64,000 nucleotides of DNA, taken from the NCBI RefSeq assembly GCF_035967765.1, contig NZ_JAYWIT010000022.1, one strand, 5' to 3'. Below, in pieces: positions 32,157-41,189 of this stretch. The notes under the pieces were generated by a model that was not told where the DNA came from, ran no database searches, and saw only the letters and a list, made by a program, of their open reading frames with translations. A program made the translations under genes and the position numbers. This DNA is from Conexibacter stalactiti (GTDB lineage Bacteria > Actinomycetota > Thermoleophilia > Solirubrobacterales > Solirubrobacteraceae). Every line of letters starts with the position of its first letter. The first letter of the stretch is position 1.

Positions 32157-33766
32157 CCGTCCTCGCATCCGCGCTGATCGCGCTCGGCGCGCTGATCGCG
32201 CTCGGCGGCGCAAGCCACCTGCTGCTGCACGTCTTCCAGCAGGAGCACTACGAGGCCCGCCGCCTCTACCTCTGGATCGGCCAGGCGACGGCGATCCGGC
32301 TGGCGCTGCCGGAGGCCGGCCTCGTCTTCGTCGCCGCGGTGGCGACCTCGCTGGCGGGCGCCTCCAACGACGCCTTCGGGATCGTGCTCGCGGTCGCGCT
32401 CGTCGCGATGACGGCCCGCGCCGCCCGCGTCGTCTGGACGCGTGAGCAGATCAAGCCGCTCGTCTTCACGCCCCGCGCCAGACGGCTGTTCGGCCTGCAG
32501 CTGACGGTCGCCGCGCTCGTGCTCGCGATCGTCGTCGCGGTCGGCGGCGACCAGGAGTGGGCGCCGGCGGTCACCGGCGCGGTCGGCGCGCTGCTGCTGG
32601 TGGTGGCGCCGTGGCTGCTCGGCGACGTCGTCAACCGCATGCTGAGACCGGTCCAGCAGGCCGACAACCGCCGCTTCGTGCGCAGAGCCGAGCAGCGCCT
32701 GCGCGACGTCAGACCGCTCGTCGTCGGGATCACCGGTTCCTACGGCAAGACGACGACGAAGGCGTGCGTGACCGCCGTGCTCGACCTGCTCGGCCCCGCC
32801 TACCCGACGCCGGCCTCGTTCAACAGCCAGCTCGGCGTCGTGCGCGCGATCAACGAAGGGCTGCTGCCGACGCACCAGTCGTTCGTCGTCGAGATGGGCG
32901 CCTACCGCACCGGCGACGTGAAGGAGCTGTGCGACCTCGTGCACCCGCGCGTCGGGGTGCTGACGGCGATCGGGCCGGCCCACCTGGAGCGCTTCGGCTC
33001 GCTCGAGGTGACCGAGCAGGCGAAGGGCGAACTGGCCGACGCGATCCCCGCCGAGGGCCTCTTCGTCACGCGCGCCGACGACGAGCGCACGCTTCGCGTC
33101 GCGCGCACCCGCGCCGCCGGCCGCGTGCTGTTGTTCGCGCCCGCAGCGCATCCGGAGGCGGATTTGTGGGCCGAGGACGTGCGCCTGCAGGACGGCAGAA
33201 CGATCTTCACGCTCGTGCTGAGAACGGGCGAGCGGGCCGAGGTGCGCGCCCGCCTGCTCGGCGAGCACAACGTCGCCAACCTGCTCGCGGCGGCGGCCGT
33301 CGGCGTCGGCCAGGGGCTGGCGCTCGCCGACGTGGCGCGCGCGCTCGGCCGCGTCGCGCCGCCCGACCACCGCCTCTCCCCGATCGTCAACAGAGCGGCC
33401 GGCGTCGTCGTGATCGACGACTCGTACAACGCCAACCCGGAGGGCGCGGCAGCCGCGCTCGGCGTGCTGCGCGACCACCCGGCGACGCGCCGCCTGCTCG
33501 TCACGCCCGGGATGGTCGAGCTGGGCGAGCGCGAGCGCGAGGAGAACCGCCGCCTCGGCGAGCTGGCCGCCGGGGTCGCCGACGTGGCGGTGCTGATCGG
33601 CCCGCGCGGCGCGGACGTGCGCGACGGCATGCTCGCCGCCGGCGCCTCCGCCGACCAGCTGCACCACTTCCCCGACGGCCCCAGCGCCCACGCGAAGGTC
33701 GCCGAGCTGACGCGCGCCGGCGACGTCGTGCTGTTCGAGAACGACCTGCCCGACGTCTACGCGTAG
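32153..33766 (+). CDS. Mur ligase (MurF-like) with N-terminal membrane domain
   Basis: A 537-residue protein. Residues 1-160 hold about five membrane helices (approximately 2-28, 50-70, 74-95, 112-131, 137-157) in place of the UDP-binding domain of MurF. Then comes a Mur ligase core: P-loop VVGITGSYGKTTTK (190-203), SFNSQLGVVRAINEG, VVEMGAYRTGDVKELC, GPAHLERFGS, the C-terminal-domain linker GEHNVANLLAAAAVG and VVVIDDSYNANPEG (MurF signature). ATP-dependent ligation of an amino acid or dipeptide to a carboxylate is expected. Membrane anchoring suggests a lipid-linked acceptor. Neighbouring Ddl-like enzymes would supply the dipeptide. It is not the canonical cytosolic MurF. Confidence 0.87.
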   Translation: MTVLASALIALGALIALGGASHLLLHVFQQEHYEARRLYLWIGQATAIRLALPEAGLVFVAAVATSLAGASNDAFGIVLAVALVAMTARAARVVWTREQIKPLVFTPRARRLFGLQLTVAALVLAIVVAVGGDQEWAPAVTGAVGALLLVVAPWLLGDVVNRMLRPVQQADNRRFVRRAEQRLRDVRPLVVGITGSYGKTTTKACVTAVLDLLGPAYPTPASFNSQLGVVRAINEGLLPTHQSFVVEMGAYRTGDVKELCDLVHPRVGVLTAIGPAHLERFGSLEVTEQAKGELADAIPAEGLFVTRADDERTLRVARTRAAGRVLLFAPAAHPEADLWAEDVRLQDGRTIFTLVLRTGERAEVRARLLGEHNVANLLAAAAVGVGQGLALADVARALGRVAPPDHRLSPIVNRAAGVVVIDDSYNANPEGAAAALGVLRDHPATRRLLVTPGMVELGEREREENRRLGELAAGVADVAVLIGPRGADVRDGMLAAGASADQLHHFPDGPSAHAKVAELTRAGDVVLFENDLPDVYA

Positions 33767-33807
33767 CTACTCCGCTACTTCGCCGAACCTGGCGCGTTTG
33801 CGCTTCT

Positions 33808-35535
33808 ATGTTCACCCACCGTTTCTCGCGGCTGGCGCTGCCCGTCGGCGTCGTGCTGACGCTGGCGGCGACGGCGCCGGCGGCCCACGCGCTCGGCTTC
33901 GCCGAGGCGCCGGGATCGCCGTATCTCAGCACCGTCGCCCCCTCCGAGAGCGCAACCGCCGACTTCGATGGTGACGGCAACGCCGATGTCGTCACCGCGT
34001 ACGCGACGCCCTACTACACGCCCCCGCGTGTCGGGGAGATCGTCGTGCGGCTCGGCGACGGGAACGGCGGCTTCAGCGCCCAGGCCCCGATCGTGCCCGC
34101 ATCGCCGCCGGAATCCCTGATCGTCGGCGACCTCGACGGCGACGACGCCCCCGACGTCGTCACCGGCGACGCCGACGGAACGCTGACGGCGCTGCTCGGC
34201 GACGGCGACGGCGGCCTCACGAGAGCCTGGACGAGCGGATTCCTCGGCAGATGGACCCAGGCCGCGATCGCCGACGTCGCCGGCAGCCCGGCCCCTGACC
34301 TGCTGGTGACCGTCCATGACGCCGGCCCGAACGTCCAGGTGCTGGTCGGCGCCGGAGACGGCACCTTCGCCCCCGGCGGCACGATCACCGTCAACGACGG
34401 CCCCAGCCGGCCAGCGGTCGCCGACCTCGACGGCGACGGCACCAAGGACGTCGTCACGACCGGCTTCAGCGGATCGGGGTACTTCTCGCTGGCGGTGCAG
34501 CTCGGAGACGGCGCCGGCGGCTGGAGCGAGGCGCCCGGCTCGCCCTACGCGACCGGCACTGCGCCGAGCCGGCCGTACATCGCCGACTTCAACGCCGACG
34601 GCACCCCTGACATCGCCTACCCGAACGTCTTCTCCCATTCGATCGGCGTCCTGCTCGGCGACGGCGACGGCGGCTTCGCCGCGGTCCCCGGCTCGCCGAT
34701 CAGAACCGTCCCCTGGCCCGCGCGAATCGCAACGGCCGACTTCGACGGCAACGGGACGACCGACATCGCGGCGGTCAACAACGACGGCCACGAGATCGCG
34801 GTCCACCTCGGCGACGGCAGCGGCGGCTTCACGGATGCTGCGGGCGGTCCGTTCGCGACTGCCGGCACCGGCTGGGCTCTGGCCCCGGCCGACGTCGACG
34901 GCGACGGCCTCACCGACCTCGTGGTGACCGGCTGGCACGAACTGTCGGTGCTGCTCAACCGCATCACGACGCCCGACGCGCCGTGGGAGCCGAGAAGAGA
35001 GCAGCCGGGTGACGAGGAGCAGCCCGGCGGTGAAGAGCAGCCTGGCAACGAGCCCGGCAGAGAGCAGCCCGGCGAGGAGGAGCCGAAGCCGGAGGATGTG
35101 CCGGCAATCTTGCACGAGCCCGGCCCGATCAGCGGTCTCGCCCCGCACCCCCGTCCGCTCGGCGAGATCGGCGACCTCTCGCCCGTTCGCCCGGTCGCGC
35201 GGGCCGGTGCCACGACCTCCTTGCCGCGGATCCTCTCGACGACGCTGCGCGTGCGGCGCGGCACGGCTGTCGTCCGTATCGCCTGCCCGGCCGGCTCGCA
35301 TCGCTGCGCCGGCGCGGTCCGACTGCGCGCAGCCGGTCGCAATGGCGCGCTGCTGGGCAGCGGCCGTCTCACCGCCGGCGGTGCCCGCAGCGCCAAGGTC
35401 ACGCTCAACCGCCTCGGACGGCGGACGCTCGGGCGGCAGCGCACCGGCGCGCTGCCGGTCCGCATCGTCGTCGTCCTCGAGCGCACGGCCGCGACCTCGC
35501 GCCAGGTCGTCGAGACGCCCGGCTCGCTGCGCTGA
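33808..35535 (+). CDS. Secreted FG-GAP/VCBS repeat protein
   Basis: A 575-residue exported protein with a Sec signal (about 1-28, ending AHA). About six FG-GAP-type repeats follow, each with a calcium-binding DxDGDGxxD loop (DFDGDGNADVV, DLDGDDAPDVV, DLDGDGTKDVV, DFNADGTPDIA, DFDGNGTTDIA, DVDGDGLTDLV), the integrin-like propeller of cell-surface proteins. A Glu/Pro/Gly-rich linker of EQPG repeats (about 400-430) leads to a C-terminal basic beta domain with two Cys (IACPAGSHRCAGA), similar in style to the tail of 60979-62553. Probably an adhesion or wall-associated protein. It has no ribosome site. Confidence 0.85.
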   Translation: MFTHRFSRLALPVGVVLTLAATAPAAHALGFAEAPGSPYLSTVAPSESATADFDGDGNADVVTAYATPYYTPPRVGEIVVRLGDGNGGFSAQAPIVPASPPESLIVGDLDGDDAPDVVTGDADGTLTALLGDGDGGLTRAWTSGFLGRWTQAAIADVAGSPAPDLLVTVHDAGPNVQVLVGAGDGTFAPGGTITVNDGPSRPAVADLDGDGTKDVVTTGFSGSGYFSLAVQLGDGAGGWSEAPGSPYATGTAPSRPYIADFNADGTPDIAYPNVFSHSIGVLLGDGDGGFAAVPGSPIRTVPWPARIATADFDGNGTTDIAAVNNDGHEIAVHLGDGSGGFTDAAGGPFATAGTGWALAPADVDGDGLTDLVVTGWHELSVLLNRITTPDAPWEPRREQPGDEEQPGGEEQPGNEPGREQPGEEEPKPEDVPAILHEPGPISGLAPHPRPLGEIGDLSPVRPVARAGATTSLPRILSTTLRVRRGTAVVRIACPAGSHRCAGAVRLRAAGRNGALLGSGRLTAGGARSAKVTLNRLGRRTLGRQRTGALPVRIVVVLERTAATSRQVVETPGSLR

Positions 35536-35547
35536 GACGGGGCCGTC

Positions 35548-35575
35548 GCGCCGCGCGCCCGCCGGCGCGCGGCGC
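35548..35575. terminator. GC-rich hairpin after the FG-GAP gene
   Basis: Perfect 12-bp arms (35548-35559 and 35564-35575) and a 4-nt loop, 10 bp beyond the stop codon. No T-tract; a likely actinobacterial I-shaped terminator. Confidence 0.6.
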
Positions 35576-35620
35576 GGCGCGGCGCGACCGCCGGCACGAC
35601 GCCGCGCCCGCGCTCCTTGC

Positions 35621-35626
35621 TACGGT
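35621..35626 (+). promoter_or_regulatory. -10 box (TACGGT) of the MscS gene
   Basis: TACGGT within cttgctacg lies 8 nt before GTG 35635; predicted leaderless start, same context as at 10732. Confidence 0.45.
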
Positions 35627-35634
35627 CGTAACCC

Positions 35635-36654
35635 GTGCTCGTGCTCGCAGACGTCTCCCCGGAGCGTCTGAGATCGGTGTGCGGAGACGATCCGGGTCGC
35701 ATCTGCCGGACCGTCCTCGACGCCACCGACAACCGGACGCTCGCCGAGCTCGGTGACTGGCTGGTGGGACCGCCATTGCGGATCCTGCTGATCCTGCTCG
35801 TCGCCGTGATCTTCAACCGCATCGCCCGCCGGGCGGTGAAGCGGATGCTGCGCGGAATGGCCTCCGGCGCGATGCGCGAGCGGCTCGGCGCCGTCCGCAA
35901 GCGCACTCCGGCGGCCTTCCTGGAGACGCAGGAGACGAACCTGCGCGCCGAGCAGCGCGCCAACGCGCTGTCGGGCGTGCTGCGCTCGATCGTCTCCTTC
36001 GTGATCTTCGCGATCGCCGGCTTCATGGTGCTCGACGAGCTGGGCGTCAACCTCGCGCCGCTGCTGGCCGGCGCCGGCGTCGTCGGCCTCGCGATCGGCT
36101 TCGGCTCGCAGGCGCTCGTGAAGGACTTCCTGTCGGGGATGTTCATCCTCGTCGAGGACCAGTTCGGCGTCGGCGACGTCGTCGACCTCGACGGCACCAG
36201 CGGCACCGTCGAGGCGATCTCGCTGCGCACGACGCAGCTGCGCTCGGTCGAGGGGACGGTCTGGCACGTGCCCAACGGCGAGATCCGCCGCGTCGGCAAC
36301 ATGTCGAAGCACTGGTCGCGCGCGGTGCTCGACGTCGAGGTCGCCTACGGCACCGACATCGAGCAGGCGCGCGCCGTCATCAAGCGCGTCGCCGACGAGG
36401 TCTGGAGGGCGAGCGGCGACGTGCTCGAGGAGCCCGACGTGCAGGGCGTCGAGAGACTCGGCGCCAGCGGCGTGACGATCCGCACGCTCGTCAAGACGAC
36501 CCCCTCCCAGCAGTGGGAGGTCAGCCGCCTGCTGCGCGAGCGCATAAAGGCCGCCTTCGACGCGAACGGGATCGAGATCCCCTTCCCGCAGCAGACCGTC
36601 TGGCACCGCAGCGAGGAGCCGGCCGCGGCTGGCTCGGGCGGCGACGCGAGCTAA
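35635..36654 (+). CDS. MscS-family mechanosensitive ion channel
   Basis: A 339-residue membrane channel for osmotic downshock. Helices at about 41-58, 110-130 and 137-165. The pore-lining and beta-domain hallmark is GVVGLAIGFGSQALVKDFLSGMFILVEDQFGVGDVV (written here in full only to its key residues: glycine-rich TM3, Gln-Phe-x-Val-Gly-Asp). WHVPNGEIRRVGNMS follows, typical of the small-conductance family. Full length. The stop overlaps the stop of the convergent permease gene (ctaa at 36651-36654). Confidence 0.93.
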   Translation: MLVLADVSPERLRSVCGDDPGRICRTVLDATDNRTLAELGDWLVGPPLRILLILLVAVIFNRIARRAVKRMLRGMASGAMRERLGAVRKRTPAAFLETQETNLRAEQRANALSGVLRSIVSFVIFAIAGFMVLDELGVNLAPLLAGAGVVGLAIGFGSQALVKDFLSGMFILVEDQFGVGDVVDLDGTSGTVEAISLRTTQLRSVEGTVWHVPNGEIRRVGNMSKHWSRAVLDVEVAYGTDIEQARAVIKRVADEVWRASGDVLEEPDVQGVERLGASGVTIRTLVKTTPSQQWEVSRLLRERIKAAFDANGIEIPFPQQTVWHRSEEPAAAGSGGDAS

Positions 36655-38084
36655 TCCTTCCCCGGCGACTCGACCTTCTGCAGCCGGCTCGTGTCCATGT
36701 CGACCGGACCGGTCGCGAGACGGCTGACGAAGTAGAGGACCACGCCGAGCAGCATCAGGCCGCCGGCGAACGGGAACGACGAGCCGGGCTGCTGGGTCAG
36801 CAGGACGGCGCAGACGCCGGCGCCGACGACCGGGATCAGGCTCGGCGCTCTGAAGTGGTCGTGGTCGACGCGATCTCTGCGCAGCACGAGCACCGAGACG
36901 TTGACGAGGATGAAGACGCACAGCAGGAGCGTCACGGTCGTGTCGGCGAGCTTCTCCAGCGTGCCGATCGCGATCAGCAGCATGCACAGCGCCGTCGTGA
37001 AGACGATCGCGGCGAGCGGGGTGCGGCGGTCTCTGTGGACGCCGCCGAAGAACCTCGGCACGATCCCCTCGCGGCTCATGCCGTAGACCAGCCGCGACGC
37101 CATGATCATGTTGATCAGCGCGCCGTTGGCGACCGCGAACAGCGCGATCGCGGCGAAGACCTTCGTGCTGATCGCCAGCGGGCCGACCTGCGCGACCTCC
37201 AGCAGCGGGCCGCTGGAGCTGGCGAGCGTCCCGGTCGGGACGGCCATCGAGGCGAGCACGGTGACGGTCAGGTAGATCACACCGGCCGCGATCAGGCCGC
37301 CGAAGAGCGCACGCGGGTAGTCGCGCTGCGGGTTCTTCGTCTCCTCCGCGACGTTGACCGAGTCCTCGAAGCCGATCAGCGCATAGAAGGCGAGCGCGGC
37401 GCCGGCGAGGATCGCGATCGGGACCGAGTCGCCGCTCTTGAACTCCATCGCGCGGCCGGGGTCGCCGTCGCCGTTGAAGACCGCGGCAGCCGCGATCACG
37501 GCGATCAGCAGCAGCCCGCCCAGCTCGATGCACGTGAGCGCGATGTTCAGTCTCACCGACTCCGAGATGCCGCGGAAGTTGATCAGCGCGACGATCGCGA
37601 TGAAGACGAGCGCGGCCGTCACCGTCGGGACCGAGATGAACTGCTTCAGGTAGTCGCCGCCGAACGCCGTCGAGAGCGTCGCGGCCGAGGTGATGCCCGA
37701 GCACATCACCGCGAAGGCGACGAGAAAGGTCAGGAACGGCGCGCGAAAGGCCTTGTTGACGTACAGCGCCGCGCCGGCCGCCTTCGGGTACTTCGTGACC
37801 AGCTCGGCGTACGCGAACGCGGTCATGAAGGCGAGCGCCAGCGCAACCGCGAACGACGTCCAGATCGCGCCGCCGACACGGCCGCCGACCTCGCCGACGA
37901 GCGCGTAGATGCCTGCGCCGAGCACGTCGCCGACGACGAAGAACAGCAGCATGTTGCGGCCGATCGCCTTCTTCAGGCCGCCCTCGGCGCGCTCTTGCGC
38001 CTCCGCCTCGACGCCGGCGGTGCCGCCGGCGTGCAGCGGCCTGCGCCCCGCACCGGGATGCAGGGTTCTCCTGATCGCTCCCAT
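36651..38084 (-). CDS. APC-superfamily amino acid permease
   Basis: A 477-residue permease with about 12 helices. A 40-residue charged N-terminus precedes NMLLFFVVGDVLGAGIYALVG, the TM1 substrate-binding region with the family GxGIY motif. TM6 reads AFYALIGFEDSVNVAEETKNP, a strong APC signature, and RLVYGMSREGIVPRFFG lies in the following loop. It imports or exchanges an amino acid or polyamine; specificity unknown. The ATG 38084 is 6 nt after a TAGCGT box (minus strand 38096-38091), so the message is probably leaderless. Confidence 0.92.
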   Translation of the reverse strand: MGAIRRTLHPGAGRRPLHAGGTAGVEAEAQERAEGGLKKAIGRNMLLFFVVGDVLGAGIYALVGEVGGRVGGAIWTSFAVALALAFMTAFAYAELVTKYPKAAGAALYVNKAFRAPFLTFLVAFAVMCSGITSAATLSTAFGGDYLKQFISVPTVTAALVFIAIVALINFRGISESVRLNIALTCIELGGLLLIAVIAAAAVFNGDGDPGRAMEFKSGDSVPIAILAGAALAFYALIGFEDSVNVAEETKNPQRDYPRALFGGLIAAGVIYLTVTVLASMAVPTGTLASSSGPLLEVAQVGPLAISTKVFAAIALFAVANGALINMIMASRLVYGMSREGIVPRFFGGVHRDRRTPLAAIVFTTALCMLLIAIGTLEKLADTTVTLLLCVFILVNVSVLVLRRDRVDHDHFRAPSLIPVVGAGVCAVLLTQQPGSSFPFAGGLMLLGVVLYFVSRLATGPVDMDTSRLQKVESPGKD

Positions 38085-38090
38085 GCCACG

Positions 38091-38096
38091 ACGCTA
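38091..38096 (-). promoter_or_regulatory. -10 box (TAGCGT) of the APC permease gene
   Basis: Minus-strand TAGCGT lies 6 nt before ATG 38084; leaderless geometry. Confidence 0.45.
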
Positions 38097-38187
38097 CCCG
38101 GCTTCCGGTGCGTCCAATAGCGTCCTCGCCCTGCCGCGCGTCCAGCGTTCCGGCGCGCCGATCGGCCGAATGGCGCGTTTGCGGCGC

Positions 38188-39318
38188 TCAGGAGCGCCAG
38201 ACCCATGCCCGCTGGACCCGCACGCTGCCGTCGCGCATCCGCGCCCGCAGCAGCAGCGAACCGGTGGGGAAGGTGCCGTCCCAGACGACGGCGAAGACGC
38301 GGTCGCGCGGCGACGGCGTGATCGTGCGCACGTCGCGCGGGCCGCTGACCGTGATCGCGACGACCTCCGGATGAGCACGCCCGACGAGCGTCGTCAGCCC
38401 CGGCAGGGTGCGGGCGATACGGCGGTCACGCGGGGAGCCGACCTGCGACTGCGGCTGACTCGTCACCCACGTGAAGAGCGGCCGTCGGCGCGTCAACGGC
38501 TCGTTGCCGTCGTTGTTGGGGCAGAAGCCTTCGTAGCGAACGGCGCTGACGACGTCGAGCGTCATGTCGACCCGGCCGGGCCGCGCCCCGACGAGCTGCC
38601 CGAACGACGTCAGGCAGGCGCTGCCTCTGCCCTCATCGCGCGGGAAGCCCCACGGCAGTCCGCCGCCGGGGTCGGCGACGCGGTACTCGGCACGCGCGGC
38701 CCGCTCCCGCGCCGCGCCGCCAACCGCCAGCAGCGGCGCTTCCCCCGCTCTACTGGGGAGCGCCCACTCGACGGTCTGCAGCGCCTGCGGTTCGCCGCCG
38801 CGGCGCGGATGCGTGATCCGCGTCAGCCGCTGCACCGTCCGCGGCCATGACAGCGCGCCCACCGGCGGCCCGCACTGCTCTGGCGCGCCGGGCGCCGCGG
38901 GCGCGACTGGACGGAAGACGTTGGCGCCGTCGACCCAGCCGAAGCGGCCGTCGAGCAGGCGGCCGAGCTGCATGCAGTCGTTGCGCGGCCGCACGAGCAC
39001 GCGGCCGTCGCGCTCGCGCCAGGTGCGGCGCAGACCGTAGGCGCGGATCGCCCACGCCGGTCCCCCATCGGGATCGCCCGCCCGCGCCGCGATCCGCAGG
39101 TGACCGACGATCCGGTGGTCGCGGCGGCCGTCCGGCGGACGTGGCGCGACCGCGGAGACACGCGGCGCGGTCCCAGCCGGCGCCGCCACGCCGCCGCCGG
39201 CGAGCGGATCGGCGGCGGACGCGGCCGAACCGTGATCGGACGGTCGCAGCGCCAGCGCCAGCACGACCGCGACGGCCGCGCCGCACAGCGCCCCGAGCAG
39301 AAGCGTGCGCAGCCTCAT
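38188..39318 (-). CDS. Membrane-anchored extracytoplasmic protein of the ECF sigma operon (distal)
   Basis: A 376-residue protein of unknown family: one N-terminal membrane helix (MRLRTLLLGALCGAAVAVVL, about 4-24) and a large external part with six or so cysteines. It is homologous in pattern to the product of 39315-40550: NDCMQLGRLLDGRFGWV here against LLCTTTGQVDDGRFGLV there, followed in both by a CG, and similar C-terminal RARMRDGSVR/RVTLRDGSVR strands. The ATG overlaps the stop of that gene (ATGA), so it is the third gene of the sigma factor operon. It lacks the cytosolic head of its neighbour and may be a co-sensor or the regulated surface protein. Confidence 0.65.
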   Translation of the reverse strand: MRLRTLLLGALCGAAVAVVLALALRPSDHGSAASAADPLAGGGVAAPAGTAPRVSAVAPRPPDGRRDHRIVGHLRIAARAGDPDGGPAWAIRAYGLRRTWRERDGRVLVRPRNDCMQLGRLLDGRFGWVDGANVFRPVAPAAPGAPEQCGPPVGALSWPRTVQRLTRITHPRRGGEPQALQTVEWALPSRAGEAPLLAVGGAARERAARAEYRVADPGGGLPWGFPRDEGRGSACLTSFGQLVGARPGRVDMTLDVVSAVRYEGFCPNNDGNEPLTRRRPLFTWVTSQPQSQVGSPRDRRIARTLPGLTTLVGRAHPEVVAITVSGPRDVRTITPSPRDRVFAVVWDGTFPTGSLLLRARMRDGSVRVQRAWVWRS

Positions 39319-40550
39319 CCGCGCCACCTCCCAGCGGTCAGCCCGGTGTCGCCGCGATGCTCGCGCACGCTCCCGTCTCTCAGCGTCACGCGCACACGCA
39401 GCGCGCGCGGGTCGACGGTCGCCGGGAAGAGCGCGAGGAAGAGGTGGCGTCTGCCGAGCGCCGGCACGCGTCGCTCGCCGCCGGGTCCGAGCACCTCGAT
39501 CCGCGCGACGTCGTTCGCGAAGCCGCCCCACAGCGCCGTGCGCGCGGGATGGTCGCCCCACCAGCCGTGGCCCCGTCGCCATGCCGACCGGCCGCCGCTG
39601 CCGGGTTCGATCCGGCGGGCGCCGAAGTAGACGCCGGTCGGCGGCATCCCACGGCGGGTGCGACCGCAGAGCGCCGGGCTGGTCGGCGGCTCGGCATGAA
39701 AGAGGTCGAGCGTCCGTGACGAGCGCGCGGGCCGGAACTCGACGCAGCGGTCGCGGTCGGAGGACTCGCTCGCGAGCGAGACGTCGACGCGCCAGGCGCG
39801 GCCGCCCTCGGGATCGGGCACGACCGCCGGGTCAGTGCCGAAGTCGTGGCGCTCCACGGCGCCTCCGGCGAAGCGCAGCTCGACGCGCAGGGCAGTGTCC
39901 TCCGGGTAACCGCGCAGCGCCGTGACGAAGGTGCCGCCGGCGCCGAGCGGCACCGCGCGCCGGCCGTCCGCGAGCACGAGCGTGGCCCCGCGCAGCTGTG
40001 AGCCGCCGACGCCGTTGACGACGGTGCGCACGTCGGCGTGGCGGTCGGCGTCGAAGATGCGCGCCCCGACGAGCGAGGCGCGTGCTCCCGCGACCCGCTC
40101 GCCGCAGGAGTCGACGATCCGCTCGCTGTAGACGCGGAAGCGGCCGTCGAGACCGACGAGGCCGAAGCGGCCGTCGTCGACCTGGCCGGTCGTCGTGCAG
40201 AGCAGGCCGGTCGAGCTGCGCGCCAGCCGCAGCGTCCACGGCGGCGCGGCCGGATCGGGATCGGGCGTGCGCAGCTCGCTGACGCGCGCGCTCGCCGGCA
40301 GCGGCAGCTGGTCGCGCGGCGTGTCGCGCGCCGCGGGGCCGCTGATCACGCTCGCGCGCAGCACGGCGAAGGTCGCCCCCGCGGTCGCCGCGCCGACGAG
40401 CACGACCAGCAGCGCGGCCAGCCCCGTGTGGCGCAGGCCGAGCCGCTGTCGCAGCCGCGCGAGCAGCGCGGCGCGGCGGGCGTCGCGGCGCCGCGCGGCG
40501 GCCGCGACGAGGTCGCGTTCGAGGCCGTCGAGGAAGTCGAGGTCGCTCAT
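39315..40550 (-). CDS. Probable anti-sigma factor with large extracytoplasmic domain
   Basis: A 411-residue single-pass protein: cytosolic head (1-42, helical, DLDFLDGLERDLVAAAARRR), membrane helix (about 43-65), and an external domain with paired cysteines. It directly follows an ECF sigma gene with an ATGA overlap (40550-40547), the usual place of an anti-sigma factor. There is no zinc-binding HxxxCxxC motif, so it would be a non-ZAS anti-sigma. The external domain recurs in the next gene. Sigma binding is inferred from position and topology only. Confidence 0.6.
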   Translation of the reverse strand: MSDLDFLDGLERDLVAAAARRRDARRAALLARLRQRLGLRHTGLAALLVVLVGAATAGATFAVLRASVISGPAARDTPRDQLPLPASARVSELRTPDPDPAAPPWTLRLARSSTGLLCTTTGQVDDGRFGLVGLDGRFRVYSERIVDSCGERVAGARASLVGARIFDADRHADVRTVVNGVGGSQLRGATLVLADGRRAVPLGAGGTFVTALRGYPEDTALRVELRFAGGAVERHDFGTDPAVVPDPEGGRAWRVDVSLASESSDRDRCVEFRPARSSRTLDLFHAEPPTSPALCGRTRRGMPPTGVYFGARRIEPGSGGRSAWRRGHGWWGDHPARTALWGGFANDVARIEVLGPGGERRVPALGRRHLFLALFPATVDPRALRVRVTLRDGSVREHRGDTGLTAGRWRG

Positions 40551-41146
40551 CGCGGCTCCTCTTTGAGCTGGCTGCGCAGGGCCGACAGCCCGCGGCTGAC
40601 GCGCTGGCGCACGACCGCCTGCGAGACCTTCAGGGACGCGGCGATCTCCGCGTAGGAGCGCTCCTCGACGATCCGCGCCAGCAGCGCCTCGCGCTGCTCG
40701 GCCGGCAGGTCGGCGACGAGCGCGGAGGGATCGGGACCGCTGCGCGCGTCGATCAGCTCCTCGATCCGCTCGAGGTCGCGGTCGGTCAGCTCGCGCGGCG
40801 GGATCCCGAGCCGGCGGCGCGCGCGATCCTCGACCTGGCCGCGGCGGAAGCCGTCGACCAGCACCGAGGAGCCGATCGCGAACAGCCAGCCGCGCGCCGG
40901 GCCGCGCGCCGCGTCGTACTGCGCGGCCCGCTCCAGCGCACGCGCGAAGGTCTCGGCGCAGACGTCGGCGGCCAGCTCGGCGCGGCCGGTGCGGCCGTGC
41001 ACGTAGGCGAGCACCGGGCCGACGTGGCGGCGGTAGAAGGCGGCGAACGCCTCCGGATCCTCGGCGCAGGCGGCCAGCAGCTGCTCGTCGCTGCGCTCTC
41101 CCGCCCGCGGCAGCGGCGGCCGCTGCTCTGTCCCCTGTCGCCCCAC
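40547..41146 (-). CDS. ECF RNA polymerase sigma factor
   Basis: A 199-residue sigma-70 family ECF factor. Region 2: EAFAAFYRRHVGPVLAYVHG and AADVCAETFARAL; region 4: LPAEQREALLARIVEERSYA, EIAASLKVSQAVVRQRVSRG. It would direct transcription of an envelope-related regulon and is probably held by the product of the next gene. Start GTG 41146; a TATAGG box lies only 4 nt upstream, overlapping an aggaggt that is too close to act as a ribosome site, so autoregulated leaderless expression is possible. Confidence 0.92.
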   Translation of the reverse strand: MGRQGTEQRPPLPRAGERSDEQLLAACAEDPEAFAAFYRRHVGPVLAYVHGRTGRAELAADVCAETFARALERAAQYDAARGPARGWLFAIGSSVLVDGFRRGQVEDRARRRLGIPPRELTDRDLERIEELIDARSGPDPSALVADLPAEQREALLARIVEERSYAEIAASLKVSQAVVRQRVSRGLSALRSQLKEEPR

Positions 41147-41189
41147 ACCTCCTATACGAGCAGGTCGGGGCGGTTGTGACGCGCAGGCG

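Noticed and set aside
33790..33802. Motif ggcgcgtttgcg, also near 38169, as a regulatory repeat
   Set aside because: Only two copies, one upstream of a gene start and one at a gene end, so no consistent position.
41144..41152. aggaggt as ribosome site of the ECF sigma gene
   Set aside because: It touches the GTG with no spacer and no in-frame start lies 5-9 nt downstream; a -10/leaderless reading fits better.
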